A stretch of 64,000 nucleotides of DNA from an uncultured Lachnospiraceae bacterium (GTDB lineage Bacteria; Bacillota; Clostridia; Lachnospirales; Lachnospiraceae). Of the stretch, positions 9,834 through 19,900 are shown piece after piece (the stretch's first letter is position 1; the number at the start of each line of letters is the position of its first letter). Under the pieces are notes generated by a model. It was not told the DNA's origin. It saw only the letters and a list, made by a program, of their open reading frames with translations, and did not search any database. The DNA lies in NCBI GenBank assembly GCA_947174665.1, contig CAMWJV010000001.1, positions 34,242 through 98,241 on the forward strand, read 5' to 3'. Both the position numbers and the translations under genes were made by a program.

Positions 9834-10547
9834 ATGGACGAATTTTTGTATGAGACTCATATGCACACCTCGGAGGCCAGCGCCTGCGCTTCCAATACCG
9901 GAGCAGAGATGGCCAGGGCATATAAAAAGGCAGGTTACGCCGGTATCATTATCACGGACCATTTCGTCTACGGAAATACGGCGGTAGACAGGAACCTTCC
10001 CTGGGGACAGTGGGTGGAGCGGTTCTGTCTGGGCTATGAGCGTGCGAAGGAAGAGGGGGACAAAATAGGCCTGCAGGTCTTTTTCGGCTGGGAATCGTGC
10101 TATAACGGGATGGAATTTCTGGTGTACGGGCCGGACAAGAGGTGGCTGCTGGAGCATCCTGAAATCAGAGATGCAACGGTGGCAGAGCAGCTGGAGCTGG
10201 TGCATGAAGGCGGTGGGATCATCAGTCAGGCACATCCTTACAGGGAGGCCTGGTATATCAAAGAAATCCGTACCTATCCGGATCATGTGGATGCGGTGGA
10301 GGGCGTAAATGCCAGCCATTCCAGCCTGGAAAAGGAGGAGCGCCACCCGGAGTACAATGATCGTGCGCTGGATTATGCCAAAAAACATAATCTGCCCCTG
10401 ACTGCAGGCTCCGACCAGCACAGCGTGCGGATGCTCCATGGCGGCATGGTCTTTCCGCGGAAGTTGTCAGACATTCATGATTTCGGGTGGGCTGTCCTGA
10501 ACCGGGAGGCAGTGCGCCTTCTGGATGGGACGGAGAGATATATATAA
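9834..10547 (+). CDS. PHP domain-containing protein (metal-dependent phosphoesterase family)
   Basis: ETHMHTSEASAC...ITDHFVYG...SQAHPYR...GSDQH. Confidence 0.85.
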   Translation: MDEFLYETHMHTSEASACASNTGAEMARAYKKAGYAGIIITDHFVYGNTAVDRNLPWGQWVERFCLGYERAKEEGDKIGLQVFFGWESCYNGMEFLVYGPDKRWLLEHPEIRDATVAEQLELVHEGGGIISQAHPYREAWYIKEIRTYPDHVDAVEGVNASHSSLEKEERHPEYNDRALDYAKKHNLPLTAGSDQHSVRMLHGGMVFPRKLSDIHDFGWAVLNREAVRLLDGTERYI

Positions 10548-10703
10548 TAACGATTCAGAGCCCATTCGCAAAACCGCCTCTTCGAGGCTTGCTTATATTT
10601 TGCTCATGTATGGCTTCTCGCCATATAGATTTATAAAAACAGTCTTTATCAAGCAAGCTTGAACAGCCTGTTTTATATAAATCTGCATGGCTCTGAATCG
10701 TTA
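10548..10703. repeat. Palindromic intergenic element (family 1, full copy)
   Basis: 15-bp perfect terminal inverted repeat TAACGATTCAGAGCC...GGCTCTGAATCGTTA with internal hairpins; fills the gap between two convergent genes. Confidence 0.88.
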
Positions 10704-11603
10704 CACATTGTACTTCTTTGCCGTGTCCTGGTAAATTTTGGTGATGTGCTGAAGCACATCGGTGTGGGAAAAGGTTTTGTGGTAGACAATATTGGTCTCG
10801 CGTATCATGCTGAGGTTCTCGATGGGAAGCACGGTAATTTTGCCCTTCCGGAGTTCGTCCATGCAGGCGCTTTTCGGCAGAATGGATACGCCCAGTTCCT
10901 TGCGGACCAGATCTTTGATTGTGGCGATATTGTCCACTTCCATTGTGACATCGAAGTCGCCGATACCTTCATCAATACCCTCCAGAGTAGATTCAAAAAG
11001 CTTCCGGGTTGCGGAGGAAGAGGAGCGGAGGATCAGCCGCTCTTTCTTCAATTCAGCCAGCGTGATCATGGAATGTCCGGAAAGGGGATTATTGTTGGAC
11101 ATGACGCAGACCAGGTAATCCGTATCCAGCATCAGGGCATTAAAATTTAAGTTTGTATTTTTTCCCTCCACAACGGCAATATCAATCTCAAAATTTTCCA
11201 ACATAGTATAAAGATTTTTTATGGTATCAGTGATAACTGTAATGCTGATATTTGGGTTCTCGTTGCTGTATCTGGCAAGAACTTCAATCATCAGATTACT
11301 TTCGGAGGTGTGGGTTACGCCCACTCTGATCTTGTTTAAATCCAGCTTCGCATCCGCAATTTCCGCGCGCATCTGGGAATCCAGCGCCTTAATTCTCTTT
11401 GCGTATTTTACAATGATCTCTCCCTCTTTTGTCAGCATCAGACCGCCCTTTTTGCGCACGAAAAGCTGTTCTCCGTAAGCTTTTTCCAGCTGGCTGATAT
11501 GGTGGCTTACGGCGGGCTGAGTCAGGGATAACATTTCGGCGGCTTTGGTAAAATTCTTCTGTTCTGCAACTACTAACAGGGTTTCAAATTTAGAATCTAT
11601 CAT
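10701..11603 (-). CDS. LysR family transcriptional regulator
   Basis: MIDSKFETLLVVAEQKNFTKAAEMLSLTQPAVSHHISQLEKAYGEQLF. Confidence 0.93.
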   Translation of the reverse strand: MIDSKFETLLVVAEQKNFTKAAEMLSLTQPAVSHHISQLEKAYGEQLFVRKKGGLMLTKEGEIIVKYAKRIKALDSQMRAEIADAKLDLNKIRVGVTHTSESNLMIEVLARYSNENPNISITVITDTIKNLYTMLENFEIDIAVVEGKNTNLNFNALMLDTDYLVCVMSNNNPLSGHSMITLAELKKERLILRSSSSATRKLFESTLEGIDEGIGDFDVTMEVDNIATIKDLVRKELGVSILPKSACMDELRKGKITVLPIENLSMIRETNIVYHKTFSHTDVLQHITKIYQDTAKKYNV

Positions 11604-11730
11604 ATTCTCACCATATAAAAAATTTATTGAAGTTAAAAAAAACATAATTTTACTTTATTGTAGGAATAGTGTAACATATAATAAATTATTTTACAAGGCT
11701 GTTCCGAACAGATGGGAAGAGGGGAAGGGT

Positions 11731-13179
11731 ATGCTGAATTCGTTTTATGAAAAACTGCAGGATTCATCTACGGTAGCTACTATTATCATTTCCGTGGCTT
11801 TCATGCTGTTTTCCGGGTATGCCATGACCCGCATCACAAAAAAGCTGCGTCTGCCCAACGTTACGGCATACATACTGGCGGGAATCCTGCTGGGACCTTA
11901 CTGCTTTAAGATAGTTCCGGCTTCTCTTGTGGAGGGGATGGACTTTATTGCCGACATTGCGCTGGCATTTATTGCCTTCAGCACAGGAGAGTTTTTCAGA
12001 ATTTCCACATTGAAGAAAAACGGTCTGAAGGTAGTGGTTATTACGGTGCTGGAGTCCCTTTTGGCTTCCGTCCTGGTCTTCACGGTTACCTTTTTCCTGC
12101 TGCACCTGGATCTGACCTTCTCTATCGTCCTTGCAGCGCTGGCTGCGGCCACCGCACCGGCTTCCACGGTCATGACCATACGGCAGACAGGGGCAAAAGG
12201 AGATTTTGTGGATACTCTGCTTCAGGTGGTGGCTCTGGATGACGTTGTGGGACTGATCGCATACAGTATAGCGATTTCGGTGGCGCTGGCGGCAAAGACG
12301 GGGGAGTTCAGTGTCGTGAGCATTTTAAAACCGATTCTGGTGAACTTCGGGGTGCTCCTGCTGGGCGGCCTGTTTGGCTGGGTGATGAAGCTGCTGATGC
12401 CAAAGAAGCGCTCCACAGACAACCGTTTGATCATCTCCGTTGCGACATTGTTCGCTTTCTGCGGAATCTGCGCCCTGCTGGATGTGTCTCCGCTGCTGGG
12501 CTGCATGTCTATGGGTATGGTTTATATTAACATTACGGAGGATGACAAGCTGTTTAAGCAGCTTAATTATTTCAGCCCGCCCATCCTTTTGCTGTTTTTC
12601 GTCCGCTCCGGGCTGACGTTTAAGCTGGATGCCCTGGTGGACAATTCCATGTCGGTGGGAGCGGTTCCTCTGCTTGTGGTGGGTGTGCTTTATTTTCTGG
12701 TCCGTATTGTGGGAAAGTATGCAGGGGCCTTTCTGGGGTGCCTGATGGTGAAAAAAAAGAAAGAGGTGCGGAACTATCTGGGACTGGCGCTGATTCCACA
12801 GGCAGGAGTAGCCATAGGGCTTGCAGCCCTGGGAGCGAGGACTCTGGGCGGAGAAATGGGCAGCGCATTGCAGACGATCATTCTGGCATCCAGTGTTCTG
12901 TACGAACTGATTGGCCCGGCCTGTGCGAAACTTTCCCTCTATCTGTCGAAATCCTATTCCAAAGAGCTCGAGGATCTGACGCCGGAAATCACGGCTTTGC
13001 ATGAGGAGAAACTGAGTGAGGTGGAACTGCTGATTCAGCGGATTCAGGCAATTCAAAAGGAACTGCCCGGTCATCCGGGGGCACCGTCGGAGGAAGAGCT
13101 TGCCTTTACGGAGGCAGCGGAAGAACAATACGCCATGATGAGACATTCTCATATGGCAGGCAGGAGGTTTGGAATATGA
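11731..13179 (+). CDS. Cation:proton antiporter (Kef/CPA2-like)
   Basis: ATG at 11731 with gagggg SD; multi-TM VTAYILAGILLGPYCFK...; divergent from LysR. Confidence 0.88.
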   Translation: MLNSFYEKLQDSSTVATIIISVAFMLFSGYAMTRITKKLRLPNVTAYILAGILLGPYCFKIVPASLVEGMDFIADIALAFIAFSTGEFFRISTLKKNGLKVVVITVLESLLASVLVFTVTFFLLHLDLTFSIVLAALAAATAPASTVMTIRQTGAKGDFVDTLLQVVALDDVVGLIAYSIAISVALAAKTGEFSVVSILKPILVNFGVLLLGGLFGWVMKLLMPKKRSTDNRLIISVATLFAFCGICALLDVSPLLGCMSMGMVYINITEDDKLFKQLNYFSPPILLLFFVRSGLTFKLDALVDNSMSVGAVPLLVVGVLYFLVRIVGKYAGAFLGCLMVKKKKEVRNYLGLALIPQAGVAIGLAALGARTLGGEMGSALQTIILASSVLYELIGPACAKLSLYLSKSYSKELEDLTPEITALHEEKLSEVELLIQRIQAIQKELPGHPGAPSEEELAFTEAAEEQYAMMRHSHMAGRRFGI

Positions 13180-13904
13180 ATGATGTGATATATGACCCGA
13201 TTGCGAGACTGCTGGGAGAATGGGCCAGCGACATAGGCATCGCTTCGGTGTGTCTGCGCCTGACAATTGCCGTTCTGTTTGCCGCTGTAATAGGCTGCGA
13301 GCGCGCCAGCAAGCGCCACTCTGCCGGGCTTAGAACCTTCATACTGGTGTCGTTTTCATCTGCTCTGGTGATGCTGCTGGATCTGTTTTTGATGCAGGAG
13401 ACGCCCATGAAATTTCCTCTTTTATCGGCGGCAGCTGTCATCAGTGTTGCCATGCTGAGCGGCAATTCCATTTTGTTCAGTTCCCGAAATCAGATCAAGG
13501 GACTGACTACCTCAGCCGGGCTGTGGTCCTGCGGCATTATTGGTTTGACTGCGGGAGCCGGATTTTACACAGTGACATCGATTTCTTTTGTGCTGCTGCT
13601 GTGTATTTTAACTTATCTGCCCGCGGTGGAGACCTATCTGAAAAACAGATCCAATCATTTTGAAATTCACCTGGAACTGAAGAGCAAGGAAAATCTGCAG
13701 GATTTTGTAACAACAATCCGCAGACTGGGGCTGCGGATTGACGATATTGAAGCAAACAGCGCATACCTGGGATCCGGCTTAAGCGTATATTCCGTTACCA
13801 TTACCATTGCCAGCCAGGAGTTGAAGAAGTATAAAACACACAGCGAGATTATAGAGGCACTGCGCTCACTGGATTACATTTCCCACATTGAGGAGATGAA
13901 CTGA
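13176..13904 (+). CDS. MgtC/SapB family membrane protein
   Basis: CLRLTIAVLFAAVIGCERASKRHSAGLRTFILVS; ATGA overlap with antiporter. Confidence 0.88.
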   Translation: MNDVIYDPIARLLGEWASDIGIASVCLRLTIAVLFAAVIGCERASKRHSAGLRTFILVSFSSALVMLLDLFLMQETPMKFPLLSAAAVISVAMLSGNSILFSSRNQIKGLTTSAGLWSCGIIGLTAGAGFYTVTSISFVLLLCILTYLPAVETYLKNRSNHFEIHLELKSKENLQDFVTTIRRLGLRIDDIEANSAYLGSGLSVYSVTITIASQELKKYKTHSEIIEALRSLDYISHIEEMN

Positions 13905-13906
13905 CT

Positions 13907-15673
13907 TTAGGCAGTTATCTCATGGTGTATCTGCAGCTCATACAGCTTTTTATAGATGCCGTTTTGTGCCAGCAGCTCCTGATGAGTGCCCCGCTCCCGA
14001 ATCTTGCCCTTGTGCATGACCATGATGCAGTCGGCATGCTGAATAGTGGAAAGTCTGTGTGCCACCATGATGGTGGTGCGGCCTTTCATAAGTTTTTCCA
14101 GAGCCTCCTGGATGAGTAGTTCTGTCTCCGTGTCGATGTTGGCGGTAGCTTCATCCATGACCAGGATGCTTGGTTTGTGTGCCAGAGTCCGTGCGAAAGA
14201 CAGGAGTTGGCGCTCACCTGCGGAGAAGGTAGAGCCACGCTCTGAGACAGGCTCTTTATAACCATCAGGCAGCTTTTCAATAAAGTGGGAGGCATTGACG
14301 TACTCAGCCGCTGACTGCAGTTCCTCAGAAGTAATTTCTTCATTGTAAAGCTTGATATTACTTTCCACCGTTCCTTCAAAGATAAACACGTCCTGCTGCA
14401 TCTGTCCGATGGCGCTGCGCAGCTGTTTCTTGCTTAAGTCCCGTATATCGACTCCGTCGATATAGATGTGCCCCCGCTGAATGTCATAGTATCTTCCGAT
14501 CAGGTTCAAAATGGAAGATTTGCCTGCGCCGGTGGCACCCACAAAAGCGACACTCTGTCCGGGCTCAATGACGAAGGACACATCCCGCAGCACATAATTT
14601 TCATCATCATATGCAAACCATACATGATCGAACTCTATACGTCCCTTAATTTCAGGAAGAATAACAGGCTCTTCCGCCTCAGGAACAAGTGCCTTTTCAT
14701 CCATTATGGTGAAAATCTTTTCACCGGAGGCAAGGGAGGACTGGAGGGTGGAAAACTGCTCAGCCAGTTCCTGTATCGGGTCAAAGAAGGACTGGATATA
14801 CTGCACGAAAATGTACAAAGTGCCAATGGGGATGATCTCATCCAGAACATCCAGGCTGCCCTTTCCAAGTACCAGCATCAGTGACAGGATGCTGAGAATA
14901 TAGATCAGAGGGCGAAAGATGGCAAATACCAGCATTTCCCGATAAAAGGCTCTGTAGTATTTATAGTTTTTATCGTTAAATTCCTCAAATTTTCTCTCTT
15001 CCCGCCCGAAGAGCTGGATGATGCGCATACCGGAAAGGTTCTCCGACAGAAAGGTATTCAGGTCGGTGAGGCGGGTTCTGGTAATGCGGTAGGTCCTTCT
15101 GGAAATCTCGCGGAAAACCACGGTCAGTACAACCACCACCGGCAGCAGAACAAAGGAGATCAGTGCCAGCTTCCAGTCCATTATCAGCATAACGGCAGCC
15201 AGTCCCGCGATTTTTACAATATTTCGAAACAGGCGCACCAGAATACCGGAGTACATCTCATTCAGGGCCTCCACGTCATTGGTGACTCTTGTCACCAGCT
15301 TACCCACGGGAGTCAGATCAAAGTATCGGCTGCTTAAGTCCTGAATATGGGAGTAAAGCTCCTTGCGGACGGCATGGATGATCCGCTGTCCGGTTTTTTG
15401 CAGCAGCCATATGGGGACCACTGTAAAAAAGAAGCTTAAGACCAGCACAATGCCGTACTTCACAGCTGTTTCCGTAATGACATTATAATCCCCCTGCTCT
15501 TTAAACAGGTTGATGGCGTCGCCTATCAGAACGGGACGGTAGAGCTCGAGAGCCGTCAGCCCCAGCACCATGATCAGGCAGAGAGTTACCCAGCCCAGAT
15601 ATGGCTTCATATAGGAGAGGAGGCGCAGCAGAACACTTCCTCTGTAATTGGATTCTATCTTGTCTTCCTGCAT
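13907..15673 (-). CDS. ABC transporter ATP-binding protein/permease (exporter half 1)
   Basis: ABC membrane domain, Walker A GATGAGKSS, signature FSAGERQ. Confidence 0.93.
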   Translation of the reverse strand: MQEDKIESNYRGSVLLRLLSYMKPYLGWVTLCLIMVLGLTALELYRPVLIGDAINLFKEQGDYNVITETAVKYGIVLVLSFFFTVVPIWLLQKTGQRIIHAVRKELYSHIQDLSSRYFDLTPVGKLVTRVTNDVEALNEMYSGILVRLFRNIVKIAGLAAVMLIMDWKLALISFVLLPVVVVLTVVFREISRRTYRITRTRLTDLNTFLSENLSGMRIIQLFGREERKFEEFNDKNYKYYRAFYREMLVFAIFRPLIYILSILSLMLVLGKGSLDVLDEIIPIGTLYIFVQYIQSFFDPIQELAEQFSTLQSSLASGEKIFTIMDEKALVPEAEEPVILPEIKGRIEFDHVWFAYDDENYVLRDVSFVIEPGQSVAFVGATGAGKSSILNLIGRYYDIQRGHIYIDGVDIRDLSKKQLRSAIGQMQQDVFIFEGTVESNIKLYNEEITSEELQSAAEYVNASHFIEKLPDGYKEPVSERGSTFSAGERQLLSFARTLAHKPSILVMDEATANIDTETELLIQEALEKLMKGRTTIMVAHRLSTIQHADCIMVMHKGKIRERGTHQELLAQNGIYKKLYELQIHHEITA

Positions 15674-15678
15674 AATGT

Positions 15679-17496
15679 TTACTCCTCCTGCAGTTCCTGT
15701 TCCAGCTGTTGTTTTTCGTTTATGTGTGCGTAGAAGCCGCCCAGGGCCACCAGCTCGTCATGGGTGCCGTACTCCGTCAGCTCGCCCTCTGTCAGCACCG
15801 CGATGTGGTCTGCCTGCTGCAGGGTGGAGATGCGGTGTGCAATGACGATGGTAGTTTTTCCTTTGCGCAGACGCATGAGGTTTTCCAGAATCTGCTCCTC
15901 AGTGTCCGTGTCAACAGCCGACAGGGAATCATCCAGAATCAGCACGGCGGAATCCTTCAACAGTGCCCTGGCAATAGAGCTTCGCTGCTTCTGTCCTCCC
16001 GACAGTGTGACACCTCTTTCTCCCACCAGCGTCAGGTAGTTTTCGGGGAAATCCATAATGTTGTCATGAATACAGGCGTCCCTTGCCGCCTGGTGAATGC
16101 TGTCGCGCAGTTCCGGATGTTCCTGAATGCGCTCTTCCAGGCCGAAGGCGATGTTCTCCTCCAGCGTATCGGAAAACAGGAAATTATCCTGGGGGACGTA
16201 AGCCATATCCCGGTGCAGTATACATAAGGGAATCTCATCTATAGGCTTTCCGTCCAGAAGCAGCATCCCCTTTTCACAATCGTAAACCCGCAGCAGCAGA
16301 TCAGCCAGTGAGGATTTTCCGCTTCCCGTCCGGCCCAGAATACCCAGCATCTCGCCGGGGCGGATATGCAGATTGATATTCTTTAAGACGGGAAGTTCGC
16401 CGTCGGGATAGGTAAAGGTAAGATCGTTAAGACGGATATCGCCCTCCAGATGGAGTTCGCAGTCTGCCTGAAGAGAGGTATCAGCGTCCACAATATCCGG
16501 TACCTCTCGAAAGATGGCTGCCACCCGGTGGAAGGCCGCCGCTGCCTGACTGAAGGTGTTGACACAGTCCCCGCAGGCGATCATAGGCCATACCAGCATA
16601 CCTATGTAGGAATTAAACGCCACAAACTGGCCGATGGATACCTGACCGTTCAGCACCATTTTTCCGCCGAATACCAGTGTCAGCAGGAGGCTTAAGCCCG
16701 TGACCATATCCAGCAGTGCCCCGAAGACTGCCTGGAGTTTTGCCACCGCCAGATTCTTTTCCATATTATTCTTGCTTGCGTCCTCAAAGGATTTGAAGTC
16801 AGCCTCCTCCTGGACGAAAGCCTTCAGCACCCGGATGCCTGCGAGACTTTCCTGAGCTTTGTCGGACAGGTAAGAGAATGCTTCCTGCCGCCTGGTCTGG
16901 CGCTTTTTCTGTTCAATGCCATAGTAGTAACAACCGAAGGCCACCAGAGTAAGAGGGATAAAGGCCAGCAGGGTCAGTTTAAGATCCACATAGACGATCA
17001 TTTTGACAAGCACCATGACCGTCATGACCACGGCATCAAAGGTGGTAATGACTGCCATGCCCACAGCCATGCGGATAGCCTGCAGGTCATTGGTAAAATG
17101 AGCCATCAGGTCACCTGTCTTGTGGCTGTTGTAGAAGCGGGCGGAAAGGGTCTCGAGATGCTGAAACAGGTCATTCCGCATTTTATATTCAATTCCCCGG
17201 GAGGCGCCGATGATAAAAAAGCGCCAGCCGAAGCGCCCAAGCATCATAGCAAGTCCTGCCAGAAGGATTTTCAGCAGGATGGGCTTTACGCCTTCAAAGC
17301 CGAAGGTTCCCTTCGTCAGGCCATCAATGATATCGCCTGTATATTGGGGGATATAAAGGCTGGACATATCCACCAGCAGCAGTACTATGACACCCAGAAG
17401 ATAATGCCATTTATAGCTCCACAAATAGGGAATCATGGATAATTTTTTTTGTTTTGTTTCACTCATCGTAGACTTCATAATCGTTTCCTTTTGCAA
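15679..17496 (-). CDS. ABC transporter ATP-binding protein/permease (exporter half 2)
   Basis: Walker A GRTGSGKSS, signature LSGGQKQR; adjacent to half 1. Confidence 0.93.
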   Translation of the reverse strand: MQKETIMKSTMSETKQKKLSMIPYLWSYKWHYLLGVIVLLLVDMSSLYIPQYTGDIIDGLTKGTFGFEGVKPILLKILLAGLAMMLGRFGWRFFIIGASRGIEYKMRNDLFQHLETLSARFYNSHKTGDLMAHFTNDLQAIRMAVGMAVITTFDAVVMTVMVLVKMIVYVDLKLTLLAFIPLTLVAFGCYYYGIEQKKRQTRRQEAFSYLSDKAQESLAGIRVLKAFVQEEADFKSFEDASKNNMEKNLAVAKLQAVFGALLDMVTGLSLLLTLVFGGKMVLNGQVSIGQFVAFNSYIGMLVWPMIACGDCVNTFSQAAAAFHRVAAIFREVPDIVDADTSLQADCELHLEGDIRLNDLTFTYPDGELPVLKNINLHIRPGEMLGILGRTGSGKSSLADLLLRVYDCEKGMLLLDGKPIDEIPLCILHRDMAYVPQDNFLFSDTLEENIAFGLEERIQEHPELRDSIHQAARDACIHDNIMDFPENYLTLVGERGVTLSGGQKQRSSIARALLKDSAVLILDDSLSAVDTDTEEQILENLMRLRKGKTTIVIAHRISTLQQADHIAVLTEGELTEYGTHDELVALGGFYAHINEKQQLEQELQEE

Positions 17497-17626
17497 GAGG
17501 TATGCGCGCAGTCAGCAATTAATATTCTAACACATTTTGAAAAAATAGAAAAGCGTTAGACTGATTTTGAAAAATATGATAATATAAATCAAATATAAAT
17601 GATGCAATGAAGGGGGAATTTTTAAA

Positions 17627-18085
17627 ATGGGAATGATTTTATACGGAACCCGTGTTTTTACGAAACAGGAAGGATACTTCGGGGAAAAGGAAGAATGCAC
17701 AGTATGCAAAAGAGTGTATCAAAAAGCATATGTACGATACAAAATATGGGCACATTTGAATTACATACCGCTCTTTCCGATAAAGAAGACATATTTTAAA
17801 ATGTGTCCCATATGCGGAAACGGTCAGGAAATAAAAAGTAAAGAAGCAAAAGCGGAAATGCTGAATACGAAAGAAACATCTGATCAGAATCTGGAAGTGT
17901 ATGCAAAACATATTTTAGCAAATAAACCGAAGGGTATACTGTCAACAGATACCAGCTATGAATTATGGGTAAAAGATTTATCCACAGGAGAAGAAATTTG
18001 TGTGACCACCGACCTTTATAAAGATGCGGTAAAAGACATAAAAAAAGAAAGAGGTTTGAAGAAGCTTGAAATCAGAAATGTATAA
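17627..18085 (+). CDS. Zinc-ribbon domain protein
   Basis: Two CxxC motifs (CTVCKR ... CPICGNG). Confidence 0.65.
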   Translation: MGMILYGTRVFTKQEGYFGEKEECTVCKRVYQKAYVRYKIWAHLNYIPLFPIKKTYFKMCPICGNGQEIKSKEAKAEMLNTKETSDQNLEVYAKHILANKPKGILSTDTSYELWVKDLSTGEEICVTTDLYKDAVKDIKKERGLKKLEIRNV

Positions 18086-18740
18086 CACAGTAGTATTTGA
18101 TATGGACGGCGTTTTGTTTGATACGGAGCGCCTTTGTCAGGACAGCTGGCTGGCTGTAGCAGATGAGAACGGACTGCCGGACATGGATAAAATATTTCCC
18201 CGGTGCATCGGCCTGAATGCCAATGACAGCAGACAGATTGTTATGGGAGCATACGGGGAAGACTTTGATTATGAAGGATTCAGGCAGCGTGCATCGGAGT
18301 GGTTTTGGGATTATATAGAAAAGAACGGGCTTCCACTTAAACCGGGTACGGGGGAGATTCTTGCCTGGCTGAAGGAAAACGGCTGGCAGATAGGGCTTGC
18401 ATCATCTACCAGGCGCACCACTGTGTTGAATCACCTGGAACAGGCGGGGCTCAGTGAGTATTTTTCAGTGGTGGTCGCAGGAGATATGGTGGAGCACTCC
18501 AAGCCCCGGCCGGATATTTATCTGATGGCCTGCAAAGAGCTTGGGGCAGAGCCGGGACAGGCTTACGCCATCGAGGACTCGCCAAACGGAATCCGTTCCG
18601 CACATGCAGCCGGGATGACGCCGCTGATGGTGCCGGACATGATCGCGCCGGATGAGGAGATGGTCCGCCTGAGCAGAAAAATATTTAAGGACTTATTGGA
18701 GGTGCTGAGCTTCCTGAAGGCGGAATCGTATTCCCGGTGA
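18066..18740 (+). CDS. HAD family hydrolase (beta-phosphoglucomutase-like)
   Basis: VVFDMDGVLFDTE...ASSTRR...KPRPDIY...EDSPNGIRSAHAAGM. Confidence 0.92.
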   Translation: MKSEMYNTVVFDMDGVLFDTERLCQDSWLAVADENGLPDMDKIFPRCIGLNANDSRQIVMGAYGEDFDYEGFRQRASEWFWDYIEKNGLPLKPGTGEILAWLKENGWQIGLASSTRRTTVLNHLEQAGLSEYFSVVVAGDMVEHSKPRPDIYLMACKELGAEPGQAYAIEDSPNGIRSAHAAGMTPLMVPDMIAPDEEMVRLSRKIFKDLLEVLSFLKAESYSR

Positions 18741-18758
18741 AGTCAGATTATAATTCCA

Positions 18759-19214
18759 ATGAAAAAGAGTCTGGATTGTAGAGGTACAGAGATGCAGGGT
18801 TATAACGTAATTGCAGTATTTAGCGAAAATGCTGATAAAGTCCTGATGTGCAAAAGAAGAAAGAATCCATATAAGGGATTGTCGAATTTTGTCGGTGGGA
18901 AAATTGAAGAAAATGAGACCGGATTAGATGCGGCGTACAGGGAACTTGAAGAGGAAACTGCAATAACAAAAAATGATATTATTCTTTCTCATTTAATGGA
19001 TTTTACATATTATCTTCAAAATTGTTATCTTGAGGTTTACGTTGGAAAGTTGAATAAAACAATAGATATTTGCGGAGATGAAAACGAGTTGTATTGGTCC
19101 GCGGCGGATAAAGATTTTTTTGATGTAACACAATATGCGGGAGAAGGAAATATCGGACATATTATGATGCATATTGATATGTTTCGAGAGGAACTGTTGA
19201 ATGCCTTTCTGTAA
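18759..19214 (+). CDS. NUDIX hydrolase
   Basis: Nudix box GGKIEENETGLDAAYRELEEETAI. Confidence 0.9.
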   Translation: MKKSLDCRGTEMQGYNVIAVFSENADKVLMCKRRKNPYKGLSNFVGGKIEENETGLDAAYRELEEETAITKNDIILSHLMDFTYYLQNCYLEVYVGKLNKTIDICGDENELYWSAADKDFFDVTQYAGEGNIGHIMMHIDMFREELLNAFL

Positions 19215-19343
19215 CAATTTCGAGCCCATTCGCAAGTGGGGCCTCGGCCACCCTTTTATTGCTTCTGAGTGGTTTTATTTATTTGGAATTTTAATTCCAA
19301 GTTGCTCATTAAATGGCTTCTTGTCATATGGATTTAAAAATTC
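19212..19343. repeat. Palindromic intergenic element (family 1, left-half copy)
   Basis: TAACAATTTCGAGCCCATTCGCAA and TTGCTCATTAAATGGCTTCTTGTCATATGGATTTAAAAA match conserved boxes at 10548. Confidence 0.75.
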
Positions 19344-19357
19344 AGGAGGATTCCGGT

Positions 19358-19834
19358 ATGTCAATACAAACGTCTGTACAGGAAACGATAAACACATTAA
19401 ATGCAATTTTTGATAAGCATAAAAATGAGCGCATCTGTGTTTTGGCAACAACATGCTGCGGAAAGACAACCTTGCTGAAGCAAATTCCTGATTGTGTAGA
19501 TTTGGACGATGAATTATGGCCGCAATTGACCACAGAAGAAGCAGACTTTATCAGCCAAAAGCCCTGGACGAAAGAGATAGGCAGCTTTATTGATAAACTT
19601 GTCTATGAGAAAATATCAGTAAAAGCAGGTCATCCGTTATTTACTACAATTATTGTAGATTGTGATGTGGTAGTATATCTGGATATCAGCGATGAATTAT
19701 TAGCTGAGCATTGCCAAAAGCGGGGAAGTAATTTTACAGATTCAAAAAATGTAAAGGAATCTATAGAAGAAGATTGGAATAATCACAAAAAAAGGGGAGG
19801 AAAGGTATTTTATTACTTAACCGTCACAGAATAA
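19358..19834 (+). CDS. P-loop nucleotide-binding protein of unknown function
   Basis: VLATTCCGKTTLLKQIPD (GKT-like); SD caggagg before ATG 19358. Confidence 0.6.
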   Translation: MSIQTSVQETINTLNAIFDKHKNERICVLATTCCGKTTLLKQIPDCVDLDDELWPQLTTEEADFISQKPWTKEIGSFIDKLVYEKISVKAGHPLFTTIIVDCDVVVYLDISDELLAEHCQKRGSNFTDSKNVKESIEEDWNNHKKRGGKVFYYLTVTE

Positions 19835-19900
19835 TTTTTATATCGTCAGCAACACTTTTTCGAAAAGAAATGTAAAAATGCTTAATCAGGAGATGCTGGT

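Noticed and set aside
11545-11730. N-terminal extension of the antiporter ORF
   Set aside because: Overlaps the LysR promoter region; ATG at 11731 has a good SD and precedes the conserved protein.
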